A stretch of DNA of 64,000 nt, taken from assembly GCF_913060805.1 (NCBI RefSeq), contig NZ_CAJXTC010000028.1, positions 1 through 64,000 on the forward strand, in the 5' to 3' direction. The translations under genes and the position numbers were made by a program. Shown here in pieces: positions 42,109 through 51,285 of this stretch. Origin of the DNA: an uncultured Draconibacterium sp. GTDB lineage: Bacteria; Bacteroidota; Bacteroidia; Bacteroidales; Prolixibacteraceae. Numbering within the stretch: the stretch's first letter is position 1; every line of letters begins with the position of its first letter. The notes beneath the pieces were generated by a model. The model was not told where the DNA came from, did not search any database, and saw only the letters and a program-made list of their open reading frames with translations.

Positions 42109-43494
42109 ATGAAGAAAAAAAACTGGCTGTTTGCCGCCATGGCAGTAATTATACTGTTTGTGGTAGTCATTATTTTATCAGGTTCGAAAAACGAAACCAC
42201 ACAAATTACCGCTACCGTTCAGAAAGGCCCTTTTGAAGTGCTGGTATATTCCAGCGGGCAACTCGAATCGGAAAACTCCGATCATGTTTATGTTCCCGAA
42301 AAAATGAAAGATCGCCAAACCCGAATTTCCAACTTAACAATTACCGATATTGTTGAAGAGGGAACTTATGTTGATTCGGGCGATTATGTGGCCACACTCG
42401 ATCATCAGGCCGTTCAGGAACAATTAAAAGATGCCCAGGATGAACTGGAAACAACTTTGTCGGAATACAACGACAGTAAAATAGATTCCAACCTCACGCT
42501 CAGCAACGAACGCGACCAGATTATTAACGCCCAACTGGATGTAGAAGAGCGAAAAATTGCGGTTGACGAATCAATTTACGAATCGCCATCGGAACAGAAA
42601 AAGGTGAAGATGGATTACGATAAAGCCTTGCGGAAACTTGAACAATCGAAACAAGCCTACGAATTAAAAACGCAACAGGAAATAAATAAAGTGAACCGTA
42701 AATTTATTACCTATAAGCAAGTTAAAGAACGTGTTGATGCCTTGGAAGAATTAATGGATCAACTGATTATTTATTCGCCAAAAGCAGGTATTATTTCCTA
42801 CCACAAATACGAGTGGGGCGGTACTGTTGAAACCGGATCGCGCGTATCGCAGTGGAGCCCGATTATTGCCACCTTCCCGAACATGGATAACCTGGTTACC
42901 AAAACCTTTATTAACGAAATTGACATTGCTTTGATAAAACCCGGACAGAAAGTTAGAATTGGAATTGATGCTTTCCCCGATAAAACATTAACCGGCGAAG
43001 TAGCCACCGTGGCCAACATGGGGCAGTTAATGCCAAAAAGCGATGCGAAGGTTTTCGAGGTAAAAATTAAGGTCAACGGTTCCGATGCTGATCTGAAACC
43101 GGCCATGACAACCAGTAACACTATTCAGGCCAGCTTTATTGAAGATGCCACTTATATTCCCATCGAAGCCGTATTTTCAAACGATAGTTTGTCGTATGTA
43201 TATCTGAACGATTCGAAAACAGCACAAATTATAGAACCCGGCGAGGCCAACGAAAATTATGTGGTAGTAAACCAGGGACTTGAAGAAGGTCAGGAAGTAC
43301 AGTTGCTGGAGCCGGCAGATGCTGCCGATTACGATCTTACAGGTTTTGAAATTTACGCCGACATGCAACGCAAAGCAGCTGAAAAAGCGGCAGAAGAAGC
43401 GGCAAAAAAGAAGGAACAAAAAGAGGAAAAAGCGCCTGAATTACCACAGGGAATGGCTTTGCCTCCGGGTGTTACAATTACTTCGGCCAATTAA
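42109..43494 (+). CDS. HlyD/MacA-type periplasmic adaptor subunit (1)
   Basis: A 461-residue membrane-fusion protein linking an inner-membrane transporter to TolC. One N-terminal transmembrane helix (about residues 5-24) anchors it. Then come a beta-barrel and lipoyl-like segment, a long coiled-coil hairpin (about residues 100-225, rich in Glu, Lys and Gln), the second lipoyl half (IIYSPKAGIISYHKYEWGG) and a barrel with PGQKVRIGIDAFPDKTLTGEV. The C-terminus is a distinctive charged tail (about 405-455, repeated AEKAAEEAAKKKEQK-like). It is the first gene of a four-gene efflux operon; the permease follows after 18 bp. Substrate unknown. Confidence 0.9.
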   Translation: MKKKNWLFAAMAVIILFVVVIILSGSKNETTQITATVQKGPFEVLVYSSGQLESENSDHVYVPEKMKDRQTRISNLTITDIVEEGTYVDSGDYVATLDHQAVQEQLKDAQDELETTLSEYNDSKIDSNLTLSNERDQIINAQLDVEERKIAVDESIYESPSEQKKVKMDYDKALRKLEQSKQAYELKTQQEINKVNRKFITYKQVKERVDALEELMDQLIIYSPKAGIISYHKYEWGGTVETGSRVSQWSPIIATFPNMDNLVTKTFINEIDIALIKPGQKVRIGIDAFPDKTLTGEVATVANMGQLMPKSDAKVFEVKIKVNGSDADLKPAMTTSNTIQASFIEDATYIPIEAVFSNDSLSYVYLNDSKTAQIIEPGEANENYVVVNQGLEEGQEVQLLEPADAADYDLTGFEIYADMQRKAAEKAAEEAAKKKEQKEEKAPELPQGMALPPGVTITSAN

Positions 43495-43512
43495 CCACTC
43501 AAACCAAACAAG

Positions 43513-44886
43513 ATGTTTATTAAAAGATATTTACACGATATTCTGATAGCGGTTGAAGCCATTATTGCCAACCGCTTGAAATCGATACTTACCGCACTCG
43601 GTATCATCTTTGGTGTGGCTGCGGTAATTAGCATGATGGCAATTGGAAATGGCGCCGAGCAGGAAATTCTGGAGCAGATAAAACTGGTTGGGGTAAATAA
43701 CATTGTTATTACGCCGAGCACTTATTCGTTATCCGACGGAGCAGGTGGCGATGGCAATGGCCAGCCCACAGCTAAGAAATTCTCCAAAGGACTGACACTT
43801 CACGATGTTGAAGCCATTAAAAAAATTGTTCCTACTGTTGAACGTATTTCACCGGTAATCTCCTTTAATTACTCGGCCCTGTTAAACGGAATCAGCAAAC
43901 CGGTTGTGCTCGAAGGAATTGAAAACCATTACTTCGATTTATTTAACATGAACCTGGCCGAAGGAAACCGTTTTAACAACACACAAATTGAAAAAGGACT
44001 GCCCGTTTGTGTTGTGGGGAATAACATTAAAGAGCAATTTTTCCGTCAGCAAGATCCAATAGGAAAGTATATAAAATGCGGCCAGATTTGGTTAAAAATT
44101 ATTGGTGTTGTTGAACGACGCGATTTTACCGCATCGGCATCCGACGAGCTGGGAATCAGCAGTTCCGACAATAAAATTTTCATTCCTGTACAAACCATGC
44201 TGCTGCGGTTTAAAAACCGTTCGCTAATCCGAGCCGACGAAGTTTTAAGTGCCAATAAAAACAGCAATAGCAGTAATATGGTTATTATTGTTGGCGGCCC
44301 GGAACAAACCGATGAGCCGGTTGACACCGACGATAATCTTAACCAACTCGACAAAATCATTGTTCAGATAAAAGAAACGGAACAGCTCAACAGCTCGGCA
44401 ACATTAATAAAACGTATGTTGCTCAGGCGCCACTCCGATCTTTACGATTTTGAAGTCACCATCCCCGAGCTTCTGCTCAAACAGCAACAAAAAACCAAAA
44501 AAATATTCAACATCGTTTTAGGTGTAATCGCCGGAATTTCGCTGGTTGTTGGCGGAATTGGCATTATGAATATTATGCTGGCGTCGGTATTGGAACGTAT
44601 TCGCGAAATTGGTGTTCGCCAGGCATTGGGTGCCAAACAAAAAGACATTATCGCGCAGTTTCTTTCCGAGTCAACATTAATCAGTTTAACCGGTGGGATT
44701 ATCGGAATTATTCTGGGCGTGGTGCTCTCTAAAATTATTACAGCCATGTTCGATATCAAAACCATTGTTTCCGCCTTTAGCATTTTTATTGCTTTTGGTG
44801 TGTCGGTTGGTGTCGGAATTATTTTTGGCTATTTGCCCGCTAAACGAGCCGCAGCAAACGATCCGGTAGTAAGTCTTCGTTCATAA
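43513..44886 (+). CDS. MacB-type ABC transporter permease without nucleotide-binding domain
   Basis: A 457-residue inner-membrane protein of the FtsX/MacB fold. It has one N-terminal helix (ILTALGIIFGVAAVISMMAI), a large periplasmic MacB-like domain (about residues 50-320) and three C-terminal helices starting with VVGGIGIMNIMLASVLERIREIGVRQALGA, the classic FtsX motif, and ending with PAKRAAANDPVVSLRS. In Escherichia coli MacB an ATPase domain precedes this part; here it is absent, and no ATPase gene is encoded in the operon, so the partner must lie elsewhere. It is flanked by an adaptor gene and a TolC gene, implying a tripartite MacAB-TolC-like pump. Confidence 0.9.
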   Translation: MFIKRYLHDILIAVEAIIANRLKSILTALGIIFGVAAVISMMAIGNGAEQEILEQIKLVGVNNIVITPSTYSLSDGAGGDGNGQPTAKKFSKGLTLHDVEAIKKIVPTVERISPVISFNYSALLNGISKPVVLEGIENHYFDLFNMNLAEGNRFNNTQIEKGLPVCVVGNNIKEQFFRQQDPIGKYIKCGQIWLKIIGVVERRDFTASASDELGISSSDNKIFIPVQTMLLRFKNRSLIRADEVLSANKNSNSSNMVIIVGGPEQTDEPVDTDDNLNQLDKIIVQIKETEQLNSSATLIKRMLLRRHSDLYDFEVTIPELLLKQQQKTKKIFNIVLGVIAGISLVVGGIGIMNIMLASVLERIREIGVRQALGAKQKDIIAQFLSESTLISLTGGIIGIILGVVLSKIITAMFDIKTIVSAFSIFIAFGVSVGVGIIFGYLPAKRAAANDPVVSLRS

Positions 44887-44910
44887 AAATTAACCTGAAA
44901 ACAAGCTAAA

Positions 44911-46392
44911 ATGAAAAAAATATATTTATCATTTATATTTATTCTGGGCCTTACGGGATTTGCCGCCGCCCAGGAAGAACTGGTGTTAACACTTCCCGAA
45001 GTGATCGATATTGCTTCAGAACAATCAATCGACGCTTTCCGAAATAAAAACATGTATTTGGCCAGTTACTGGGAACACCGCTTTTACAAAGCCGAGCGCT
45101 TACCCAGCATTTCGTTAAGTTCAAATCCGGCCGATTTTAACCGCTACAGTAATAGCGAATATAACTTCGAAACCAACGAAGATGAATTCCGTTTGCGCGA
45201 ATATTTTAACTCTGAAGTTAGCGTTTCTGCCGTTCAGAATGTTTCGCTAACCGGCGGTCAGGTATTTCTACGCTCGGAACTTGGAATGATTAAAAACCTT
45301 GGTGGAGACAAAAACACTTCGTTTAATGCAACGCCTATCAGTGTTGGTTTTTCGCAGGAATTGAATGGTTACAACCGCCTGAAATGGCAATCGAAAATTG
45401 AGCCATTGAAATTTGAAAAAGCCAAAAAAGAATTCATTCAGGACATGGAAGATCTGCGTGTAACATCTACCTCGCGCTTTTTTGGATTGATAAATGCACA
45501 AATTCAGAAAAATATTGCTGAAATGAATTATGCCAATGCCGATACACTTTATAAAATTGGTAAAGGGCGTTTTCAGGTGGGAACAGTAACTCAGGATGAA
45601 TTGTTGGAACTGGAGCTCCGTTTGCTGAATAGTGAGCAGGCATTAAGTGTCGCTCAACTTGGAGAAAAAAGAGCACAGGCCATGTTGAACTCTTTCCTCG
45701 GACTTCCGAAAGAAACGATGATAAAATGTGTTGTCCCCAGCGAAATTCCGGAGTTAAAAATTGATCCGGACGAGGCGATTGACGAGGCAATTAAAAACAA
45801 TCCCGAAATTCTCAGTCATCAGCAACAACGGCTGGAACAAGATGAAAATGTAGCCATTGCGAAATCGGAACGGGGGCTGAACACGACACTTTACGCCATG
45901 TATGGTTTAAACAAAAGTGCCGACAATTTTGATGATGTGTACACCGAACCCGACAAAAGCCAGGTGTTTAGCCTGGGTTTAAATATTCCGATTGTTGACT
46001 GGGGGCGTGGAAAAGGACGTTATTCAATGGCCAAATCGAACCGCGAAGTTGCCCTTGCAACAATACGTCAGGAACGCATTGATTTTGAGCAGGATATTTA
46101 CCAAAGTGTGCTGGAGTTCAATCTTCAGGCCGGACAGGTGAATACAGCAGCAAAGGCCGACACCGTTGCCCAAATGGGATACAACGTTACCTTTCAACGT
46201 TTCCTCATCGGGAAAATTGATGTAACACGACTAAATATTGCCAGTAACGACCAGGAAACGGCACGTATGTCGTACCTGTCGCGTTTGCGCGATTACTGGG
46301 CTTCTTATTACCGACTTCGTAGTTTAACACTTTTCGATTTTGAGAAAAAGAAACCGCTTGAAGCCGATTACGACAAACTTTTAGAAGAATAG
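44911..46392 (+). CDS. TolC family outer-membrane efflux protein
   Basis: A 493-residue outer-membrane channel protein. A signal peptide (residues 1-21, ending AAAQ) is followed by the two structurally repeated TolC halves, each rich in long amphipathic helices. Typical segments are NADTLYKIGKGRFQVGTVTQDELLELELRLLNSEQALSVAQ in the first half (positions about 205-250) and the matching GYNVTFQRFLIGKIDVTRLNIAS in the second. It completes the envelope-spanning path for the permease and adaptors encoded around it; the second adaptor starts 3 bp after its stop. Substrate unknown. Confidence 0.92.
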   Translation: MKKIYLSFIFILGLTGFAAAQEELVLTLPEVIDIASEQSIDAFRNKNMYLASYWEHRFYKAERLPSISLSSNPADFNRYSNSEYNFETNEDEFRLREYFNSEVSVSAVQNVSLTGGQVFLRSELGMIKNLGGDKNTSFNATPISVGFSQELNGYNRLKWQSKIEPLKFEKAKKEFIQDMEDLRVTSTSRFFGLINAQIQKNIAEMNYANADTLYKIGKGRFQVGTVTQDELLELELRLLNSEQALSVAQLGEKRAQAMLNSFLGLPKETMIKCVVPSEIPELKIDPDEAIDEAIKNNPEILSHQQQRLEQDENVAIAKSERGLNTTLYAMYGLNKSADNFDDVYTEPDKSQVFSLGLNIPIVDWGRGKGRYSMAKSNREVALATIRQERIDFEQDIYQSVLEFNLQAGQVNTAAKADTVAQMGYNVTFQRFLIGKIDVTRLNIASNDQETARMSYLSRLRDYWASYYRLRSLTLFDFEKKKPLEADYDKLLEE

Positions 46393-46395
46393 TTT

Positions 46396-47631
46396 ATGGC
46401 CATAAAAAGAAAACATATTATAATAACTGCAGCAGTAATTTGCGTTATTGCCATTGCAGCTTTTGCCGGAACGCTGACAACGCCCAAGTCGGAGAAATTC
46501 TATGTGGTTGAAAAAGGCCCTTTTGAGGCCACATTAACTTGCAAAGGAGAAATTAACGGTTTGGTGGCCACGCCCATTCCAATGCCCAAAATACTTGGCG
46601 ACAGAGACCTGCGGATTTGGCAACTGAAAATTCTTGATCTTGCCCAAGACGGTAAATACGTTAAAAAAGGTGATTTTATTATGCAACTCGATGCCAGCCA
46701 GATTATTTCCAGTATGCGACAAGAACAGCAAAACCTGGAAACAGAAGAAGCTGACCTGAAAAATGCAAAGATCGATAGCACAGTGCGATTGACTGAACTT
46801 CGCGAGGATATAAAAAATGCCAAACTCGATTTGGAATACAATAAGATCGATTTGGAACAGTCGATTTACGAATCGGCAGCTTACCAGCGGAAAGCCCAAA
46901 TGACTTACAAAAAAGCAGAAAATACAATTGCCAAAAAGCAGCGCGATTACCTGCTTGAACAGAATAAGTTAAAAACGGGTGTGGCCCGCTCGGAAGAAAA
47001 AGTGAATCGCAGTCGGGAGAAGATTTCAAAATTCCAACAAGCTATGCAGGCAGCGCGTATTACCGCTCCTGAAGACGGAATTGTAATTTTTGGCGAAAGC
47101 TGGGATGGCACCAAATACAGTAAAGATGGCGACATTTCAACCTGGTCGAACGGCCCTCCGATTGCCACTTTGCCCGATATGTCGGACGTAATTTCTGAAA
47201 CCTATGTGAAAGAGATCGATATTTCGAAGATAAATGTGGGCGATAAAGTTAGAGTTTCGTTTGATGCGCTTGAAGGAGTGGTAATCAATGGCGAAATTAA
47301 TTCGATTGCGCGCGTTGGTGAAGACCATAAAGATTTCGATATGAAAGTTTTTAAGGTACTCATCCATCTCGATGAATCGAACGACGGGTTAAAGCCGGCA
47401 ATGTCGAGCAACAATGAAATAATCCTGGCCAATAAAGAGGAAGCTTTGTTTGTTCCGCTAAAAGCTGTTATTAGCGAAAATGGTGAGGATTTTGTTTACC
47501 TCTCAAAACATAACAGCAAGGAAAAAACTCCGGTTAAAACAGGTTTCGAGAATGAAGAATTTGTACTGATAGAAAGCGGACTTCAGGAAGGCGACAAGGT
47601 AATTTTAAACCCGGTGTTGGAAGAAATTTAG
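46396..47631 (+). CDS. HlyD/MacA-type periplasmic adaptor subunit (2)
   Basis: A 411-residue membrane-fusion protein, similar in plan to the one at 42109 but without the charged C-terminal tail. It has one N-terminal helix (residues about 5-25), the VVEKGPFEATLTCKGEING barrel strand, a coiled coil (about 95-215) and then ITAPEDGIVIFGESWDGTKY, NVGDKVRVSFDALEGVVING and KPAMSSNNEI. It starts 3 bp after the TolC stop and ends the operon, which is closed by a terminator. Two adaptors in one operon suggest either hetero-oligomers or alternative pump partners. Confidence 0.9.
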   Translation: MAIKRKHIIITAAVICVIAIAAFAGTLTTPKSEKFYVVEKGPFEATLTCKGEINGLVATPIPMPKILGDRDLRIWQLKILDLAQDGKYVKKGDFIMQLDASQIISSMRQEQQNLETEEADLKNAKIDSTVRLTELREDIKNAKLDLEYNKIDLEQSIYESAAYQRKAQMTYKKAENTIAKKQRDYLLEQNKLKTGVARSEEKVNRSREKISKFQQAMQAARITAPEDGIVIFGESWDGTKYSKDGDISTWSNGPPIATLPDMSDVISETYVKEIDISKINVGDKVRVSFDALEGVVINGEINSIARVGEDHKDFDMKVFKVLIHLDESNDGLKPAMSSNNEIILANKEEALFVPLKAVISENGEDFVYLSKHNSKEKTPVKTGFENEEFVLIESGLQEGDKVILNPVLEEI

Positions 47632-47654
47632 AATAACATTAGCAATCAATATTA

Positions 47655-47685
47655 AAAACGGGCTGAATTTTCAGTCCGTTTTTTT
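47655..47685 (+). terminator. Terminator of the efflux operon
   Basis: Stem AACGGGCTGA / TCAGTCCGTT (one G-T pair) with an AT loop and T7 run, 24 bp after the second adaptor gene. Confidence 0.88.
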
Positions 47686-47700
47686 ATTTAAATTCGCGCC

Positions 47701-48924
47701 ATGCAGAAATCGGTACATCCTAACATTTATTTGTTTAATCCCACTTGCGAATATGCGGTGGCTAATGGCAATGCTACGTGGCATCCGAATAAAATTCTGC
47801 AAAAAATGGAAGCCGATCTGGCCACACTCCCACTCTATTTTGCTGCTGAAAATGATGTGGTAATTGTTCCCCAAATTCCCAACAATGAATTTTATGAGCA
47901 CCTCCAAAAAATTGGAGTCACACCACCTCATTTTGTCACAGAAAAAGAGCTGCAAAATAATCTGCCGGAAAAAGTTGGTAAACTTCAACCTTGGGGATGG
48001 AGTCCGGCCGTACATAAACGTTTGGAAAGTTTAAAGCCGCTTTGCACCGACGAATTCAAAACGTCTCCGGTATTTATGTGGAAACCGGATTATCGCGAGC
48101 TTTACTCGAAGAAATTTGCCTTACAGATTTTACAACAAATAACAACAAATCGTCCGTCGCCCCATTTTCTCAGCCAAAACGAAAGAACCGAGGTTTGCGA
48201 AACACAGGAGCAGATAGAAAAGCTTTTGGCTAAGTGGGACAGGCTAATGGTAAAAGCTCCGTGGAGCAGTTCGGGACGCGGATTACAACCAATTACCAAG
48301 CAGCCGATCCATGATAAAGTTTGGGAGAAATTACTAGGAATTGTAAAAGAACAAGGTTATGCGATTGTTGAAGCTTTTCAGAACAAAGAGCTCGATCTGG
48401 CTTTTCAGTTTGAATTAAAAGCCGGCGAAATCCGGTATCTGGGAACAAGTAATTTTTCAGCCGACAAAAAAGGGCAATACCTCGGAAACAGCCTCAACGG
48501 ATTACCCGATGAACTGGATGAGGATGTGAAAGACTTTGCAGAGGAAATGTCAGCACAGATTATTCCCGCCTTAAAAGAAGAGCTCGGGAAAAGCAAATTG
48601 GCAGAAAACTACGAGGGCTATTTTGGTGTCGACACTCTGATTTTCAGAGACAAAACAGGAGCTCTAAAGATAAATCCTTGTTTAGAAATTAATGTTCGCC
48701 ACAACATGGGATTGCTTTCGCTTTACCTCGAAAAATTTGTTGCCCCAACAAAAAAAGGCCGTTTCCGCATGTACTACAACCCCAAAAAACGTTTTGCTGA
48801 TTTCAGCCAACAAATGAGCCACGAACACCCGCTTGTTCTGCAAGATCAAAAAATTGTGTCCGGCTTTTTCCCGCTCACAGCCTTTTCCGGCACCACCGAA
48901 TTTGGCGCCTATCTCCTGGTTTAA
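47701..48924 (+). CDS. Uncharacterised ATP-grasp fold protein
   Basis: A 407-residue cytoplasmic protein with ATP-grasp features but no named family. The nucleotide-binding loop is likely RLMVKAPWSSSGRGLQP (about residues 180-196), and the metal-binding end motif is seen in LKINPCLEINVRHNMG (about 320-335), with the Glu-x-Asn spacing typical of ATP-grasp ligases. The N-terminal part (LFNPTCEYAVANGNATWHPN) is conserved-looking but of unknown role. ATP-grasp enzymes join a carboxylate to an amine or thiol via an acyl phosphate, so a ligase activity is inferred. It lies 64 bp upstream of polyphosphate kinase 2 on the same strand. Confidence 0.65.
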   Translation: MQKSVHPNIYLFNPTCEYAVANGNATWHPNKILQKMEADLATLPLYFAAENDVVIVPQIPNNEFYEHLQKIGVTPPHFVTEKELQNNLPEKVGKLQPWGWSPAVHKRLESLKPLCTDEFKTSPVFMWKPDYRELYSKKFALQILQQITTNRPSPHFLSQNERTEVCETQEQIEKLLAKWDRLMVKAPWSSSGRGLQPITKQPIHDKVWEKLLGIVKEQGYAIVEAFQNKELDLAFQFELKAGEIRYLGTSNFSADKKGQYLGNSLNGLPDELDEDVKDFAEEMSAQIIPALKEELGKSKLAENYEGYFGVDTLIFRDKTGALKINPCLEINVRHNMGLLSLYLEKFVAPTKKGRFRMYYNPKKRFADFSQQMSHEHPLVLQDQKIVSGFFPLTAFSGTTEFGAYLLV

Positions 48925-48988
48925 TTCAGCTGCCTTGATATTAGCTTCATTTTTATTTACCTTTAAATGAACGATTAATCCGGGCTCT

Positions 48989-49801
48989 ATGGAAAATAAG
49001 GACGAAAAACAGACTAAGAAGGGGAAAAAGCTCTCCAAAAAATTCTACGAAAACGAACTCAACAGATTGCAAATTGAATTGGTGCGTCTGCAGGAGTGGA
49101 TTAAGTTTAAAGGACTTAAAGTTGTGGTGATTTTTGAAGGGCGCGACGCTGCCGGAAAAGGAGGAACCATAAAACGTATCATTCAAACACTAAATCCGCG
49201 TATTTGCCGGGTTGTAGCGCTGGGCACTCCAACCGAACGCGAAAAAACACAATGGTATTTTCAGCGTTACGCACCGCATCTTCCTGCCGCCGGCGAAATG
49301 GTTTTGTTCGACCGAAGCTGGTACAACCGGGCCGGTGTTGAAAAAGTGATGGGATTTTGTACCAACGAAGAATACTGGGAGTTTCTTCGCGCATGCCCGA
49401 ATTTCGAACGCATGCTTATTCGGTCGGGAATTATTCTGATTAAATACTGGTTTTCAGTAAGCCAGGATGAACAGGAAAAACGTTTCCGGGCACGATTGAA
49501 TGAGCCGACAAAACGCTGGAAACTGAGTCCGATGGACATTAAATCGATGGAGAAATTTGAAGAATATTCGAAAGCCAAAGATGAAATGTTTGCCTATACC
49601 GACACCAAAATAAGTCCGTGGTTAATGGTTGATGCCGACGATAAAAAACGCGCCCGGCTAAATTGTATTCATCACTTATTATCGTCAATACCATACAAGG
49701 AACTGGAACAACCGGAAATTGTGCTTCCTGAGCGACAGGATAGAAAAGGTTATATCCGCCCGCCACTGGATGAAATGACTTATGTACCGGAAGTTTATTA
49801 G
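48989..49801 (+). CDS. ppk2: Polyphosphate kinase 2
   Basis: Transfers phosphate between polyphosphate and nucleoside di- or triphosphates (GDP/ADP); cytoplasmic. The 270-residue single domain is the class I size. Walker A is FEGRDAAGKGGT, the lid region follows with ALGTPTEREKTQWYFQRY, and Walker B is VLFDRSWYNRAG. The conserved IRSGIILIKYWFSVSQDEQ and RLNEPTKRWKLSPMD segments are intact. A Lys/Glu-rich start (residues 1-20) precedes the domain. The upstream neighbour on the same strand is an ATP-grasp protein, possibly co-transcribed. A multi-hairpin repeat follows. Confidence 0.95.
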   Translation: MENKDEKQTKKGKKLSKKFYENELNRLQIELVRLQEWIKFKGLKVVVIFEGRDAAGKGGTIKRIIQTLNPRICRVVALGTPTEREKTQWYFQRYAPHLPAAGEMVLFDRSWYNRAGVEKVMGFCTNEEYWEFLRACPNFERMLIRSGIILIKYWFSVSQDEQEKRFRARLNEPTKRWKLSPMDIKSMEKFEEYSKAKDEMFAYTDTKISPWLMVDADDKKRARLNCIHHLLSSIPYKELEQPEIVLPERQDRKGYIRPPLDEMTYVPEVY

Positions 49802-49951
49802 CATAAAACATTCATGATTCCCAATTATCACCAACAGAGATGAAAGCGAGGCCTGTTAACACCATTTCATGAAAATGGCCAGATTACAAGGCGCACACAA
49901 CAATTGCGCTATGAATAGCTTACTGATTGCGCCTTTAAATTACCGCACACC

Positions 49952-50190
49952 AACCCCGGGTTTCACCCAAGGTTATTCATATTTTATCCCTTCGGGATAT
50001 TGAAACGAATTATAGGAGAAAACTAATTCCTTGAGTTATCGTTATGAGAATCTTTATGACGCTGGAAGCGTCGAATGTGAATAACCCGGTGCGTAGCGCC
50101 GGGATGAAATGACCACAGAGAAATCGTCTGGCGAAGAGTTCAGATCGAAGCCAGATGGTTCTCCCGGACGAAACTCAAAGGGCAATACAC
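49952..50190. repeat. Multi-hairpin dispersed repeat, copy B
   Basis: Same four hairpins in the same order as copy A at 7486-7730: a variant of the first (AACC..GGG/CCC..GGTT, 49952-49974), TATCCC-TTC-GGGATA (49985-49999), GACGCT-GGA-AGCGTC (50058-50072) and ACCCGG...CCGGGA (50084-50104). The tail with CAGATCGAAGCCAGATGGTT follows at 50141. Hairpins 3 and 4 and the tail are nearly identical to copy A; the linker between hairpins 2 and 3 has diverged. The rest of the 49802-50215 gap shows no gene. Confidence 0.8.
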
Positions 50191-50215
50191 TTAAAAAGAT
50201 CGGGAATTTAAGAAA

Positions 50216-50240
50216 AAAGGGAAGCTAACTGCTTCCCTTT
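50216..50240 (-). terminator. Terminator of the DUF1338 gene
   Basis: GGGAAGC / GCTTCCC stem with loop TAACT; on the - strand it is followed by a T6 run. It lies 21 bp beyond the stop at 50261. Confidence 0.88.
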
Positions 50241-50260
50241 CCATTTTCTTCTCCATTATT

Positions 50261-51184
50261 CTAGTTATCCCTTGTTCTGGTCATGTCGAACAGGTGCCTC
50301 GCCTGCTCTCCAAGGAATCCTGAGAATAATTTCTCCTCCCCATTTTCAATCACTAAACCTCTTTCGGCTAATTCGTAGTAGGCATAGGTCCAGGGCATTT
50401 TTTCTATACCATCTTCGCCCTTAACCTCTACTTCTTCTTTTACAGCCAACGTAGCCGATTGCTGTAACTTACTTCCCTTTTCTCCTTCAAGTGCCTCTTT
50501 CATGGGTATCCCTGCATCAGCCATTCCTTTGCAGGTAGATTCCAGATCGGGCCACTCGCTAACGTTCTGATAGTTTACAAAAGCTGTAAAATGATTCACC
50601 GCATTACCATGCAAAAGCACCCAGGCTGCATATTGCGATACATCATTTAACTTCAAAACATCCTCTTTATTTGGAACATTCCAAGGTCTTCTGAAGTATT
50701 TAGCTAAATCCGTTACCAACATCTCTCCTGCTACCCTTGGCAATTCACCTTTCTCTTTTAAAGTTGCCAGTAAACTGATACTCTCGTCAGATAATAAGTA
50801 AGGCGTATCTTTTACAGTATTCTTTATTATTTGTTGCGCCCACTCAGGTAATTCCTCTACCTCTAGCTGGCTCACAAATAGTTTAGGAAACATGGGATCG
50901 GGATGCTCAAAATGAACGGCATTAAGTTTTTTCTTCTTGAAATTATATTTTTCAACCGGGACGTATTCGAGGCAGGAAATGATATGATTTATTGCTCTAA
51001 TCCCCTCCGGCTGTTCTCCGGTGTGCGTGTTAAATGTTCGAAAGGCGATGTGATCGTTGACTACGCTACCTCCCTTTTCGTTAACCAAACGCTGGTATTC
51101 CCGAGCATATGAAACCCGATCGAGATACAAAACCCACAGCTGGGTGAGTAATGCTTTGGTAATTTCTTTTGCTGTAACTTTCAT
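50261..51184 (-). CDS. DUF1338 protein, 2-oxoadipate dioxygenase/decarboxylase-like
   Basis: A 307-residue non-haem iron enzyme of family DUF1338. The characterised member (HglS/YdcJ) turns 2-oxoadipate into 2-hydroxyglutarate in lysine catabolism. The metal-binding facial triad is likely His in NDHIAFRTF (about residue 45), His in GNAVNHFTAF (about 198) and Glu in AYYELAERG (about 276). The FPKLFVSQLEVEELP and YFRRPWNVP segments are typical. It is transcribed alone, with a terminator after it. A lysine link is only family-based: the KamA-like gene 1.8 kb away is divergent from true lysine aminomutases. Confidence 0.82.
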   Translation of the reverse strand: MKVTAKEITKALLTQLWVLYLDRVSYAREYQRLVNEKGGSVVNDHIAFRTFNTHTGEQPEGIRAINHIISCLEYVPVEKYNFKKKKLNAVHFEHPDPMFPKLFVSQLEVEELPEWAQQIIKNTVKDTPYLLSDESISLLATLKEKGELPRVAGEMLVTDLAKYFRRPWNVPNKEDVLKLNDVSQYAAWVLLHGNAVNHFTAFVNYQNVSEWPDLESTCKGMADAGIPMKEALEGEKGSKLQQSATLAVKEEVEVKGEDGIEKMPWTYAYYELAERGLVIENGEEKLFSGFLGEQARHLFDMTRTRDN

Positions 51185-51285
51185 CCTGTAGCTTTTTTAT
51201 TTTAAACATAAAAAACAGGGCTTTTGTTACTAAAAAACAGATGTTTAAGAATATAGGATAATTGCTAAAAAAACTATAGCACAGA

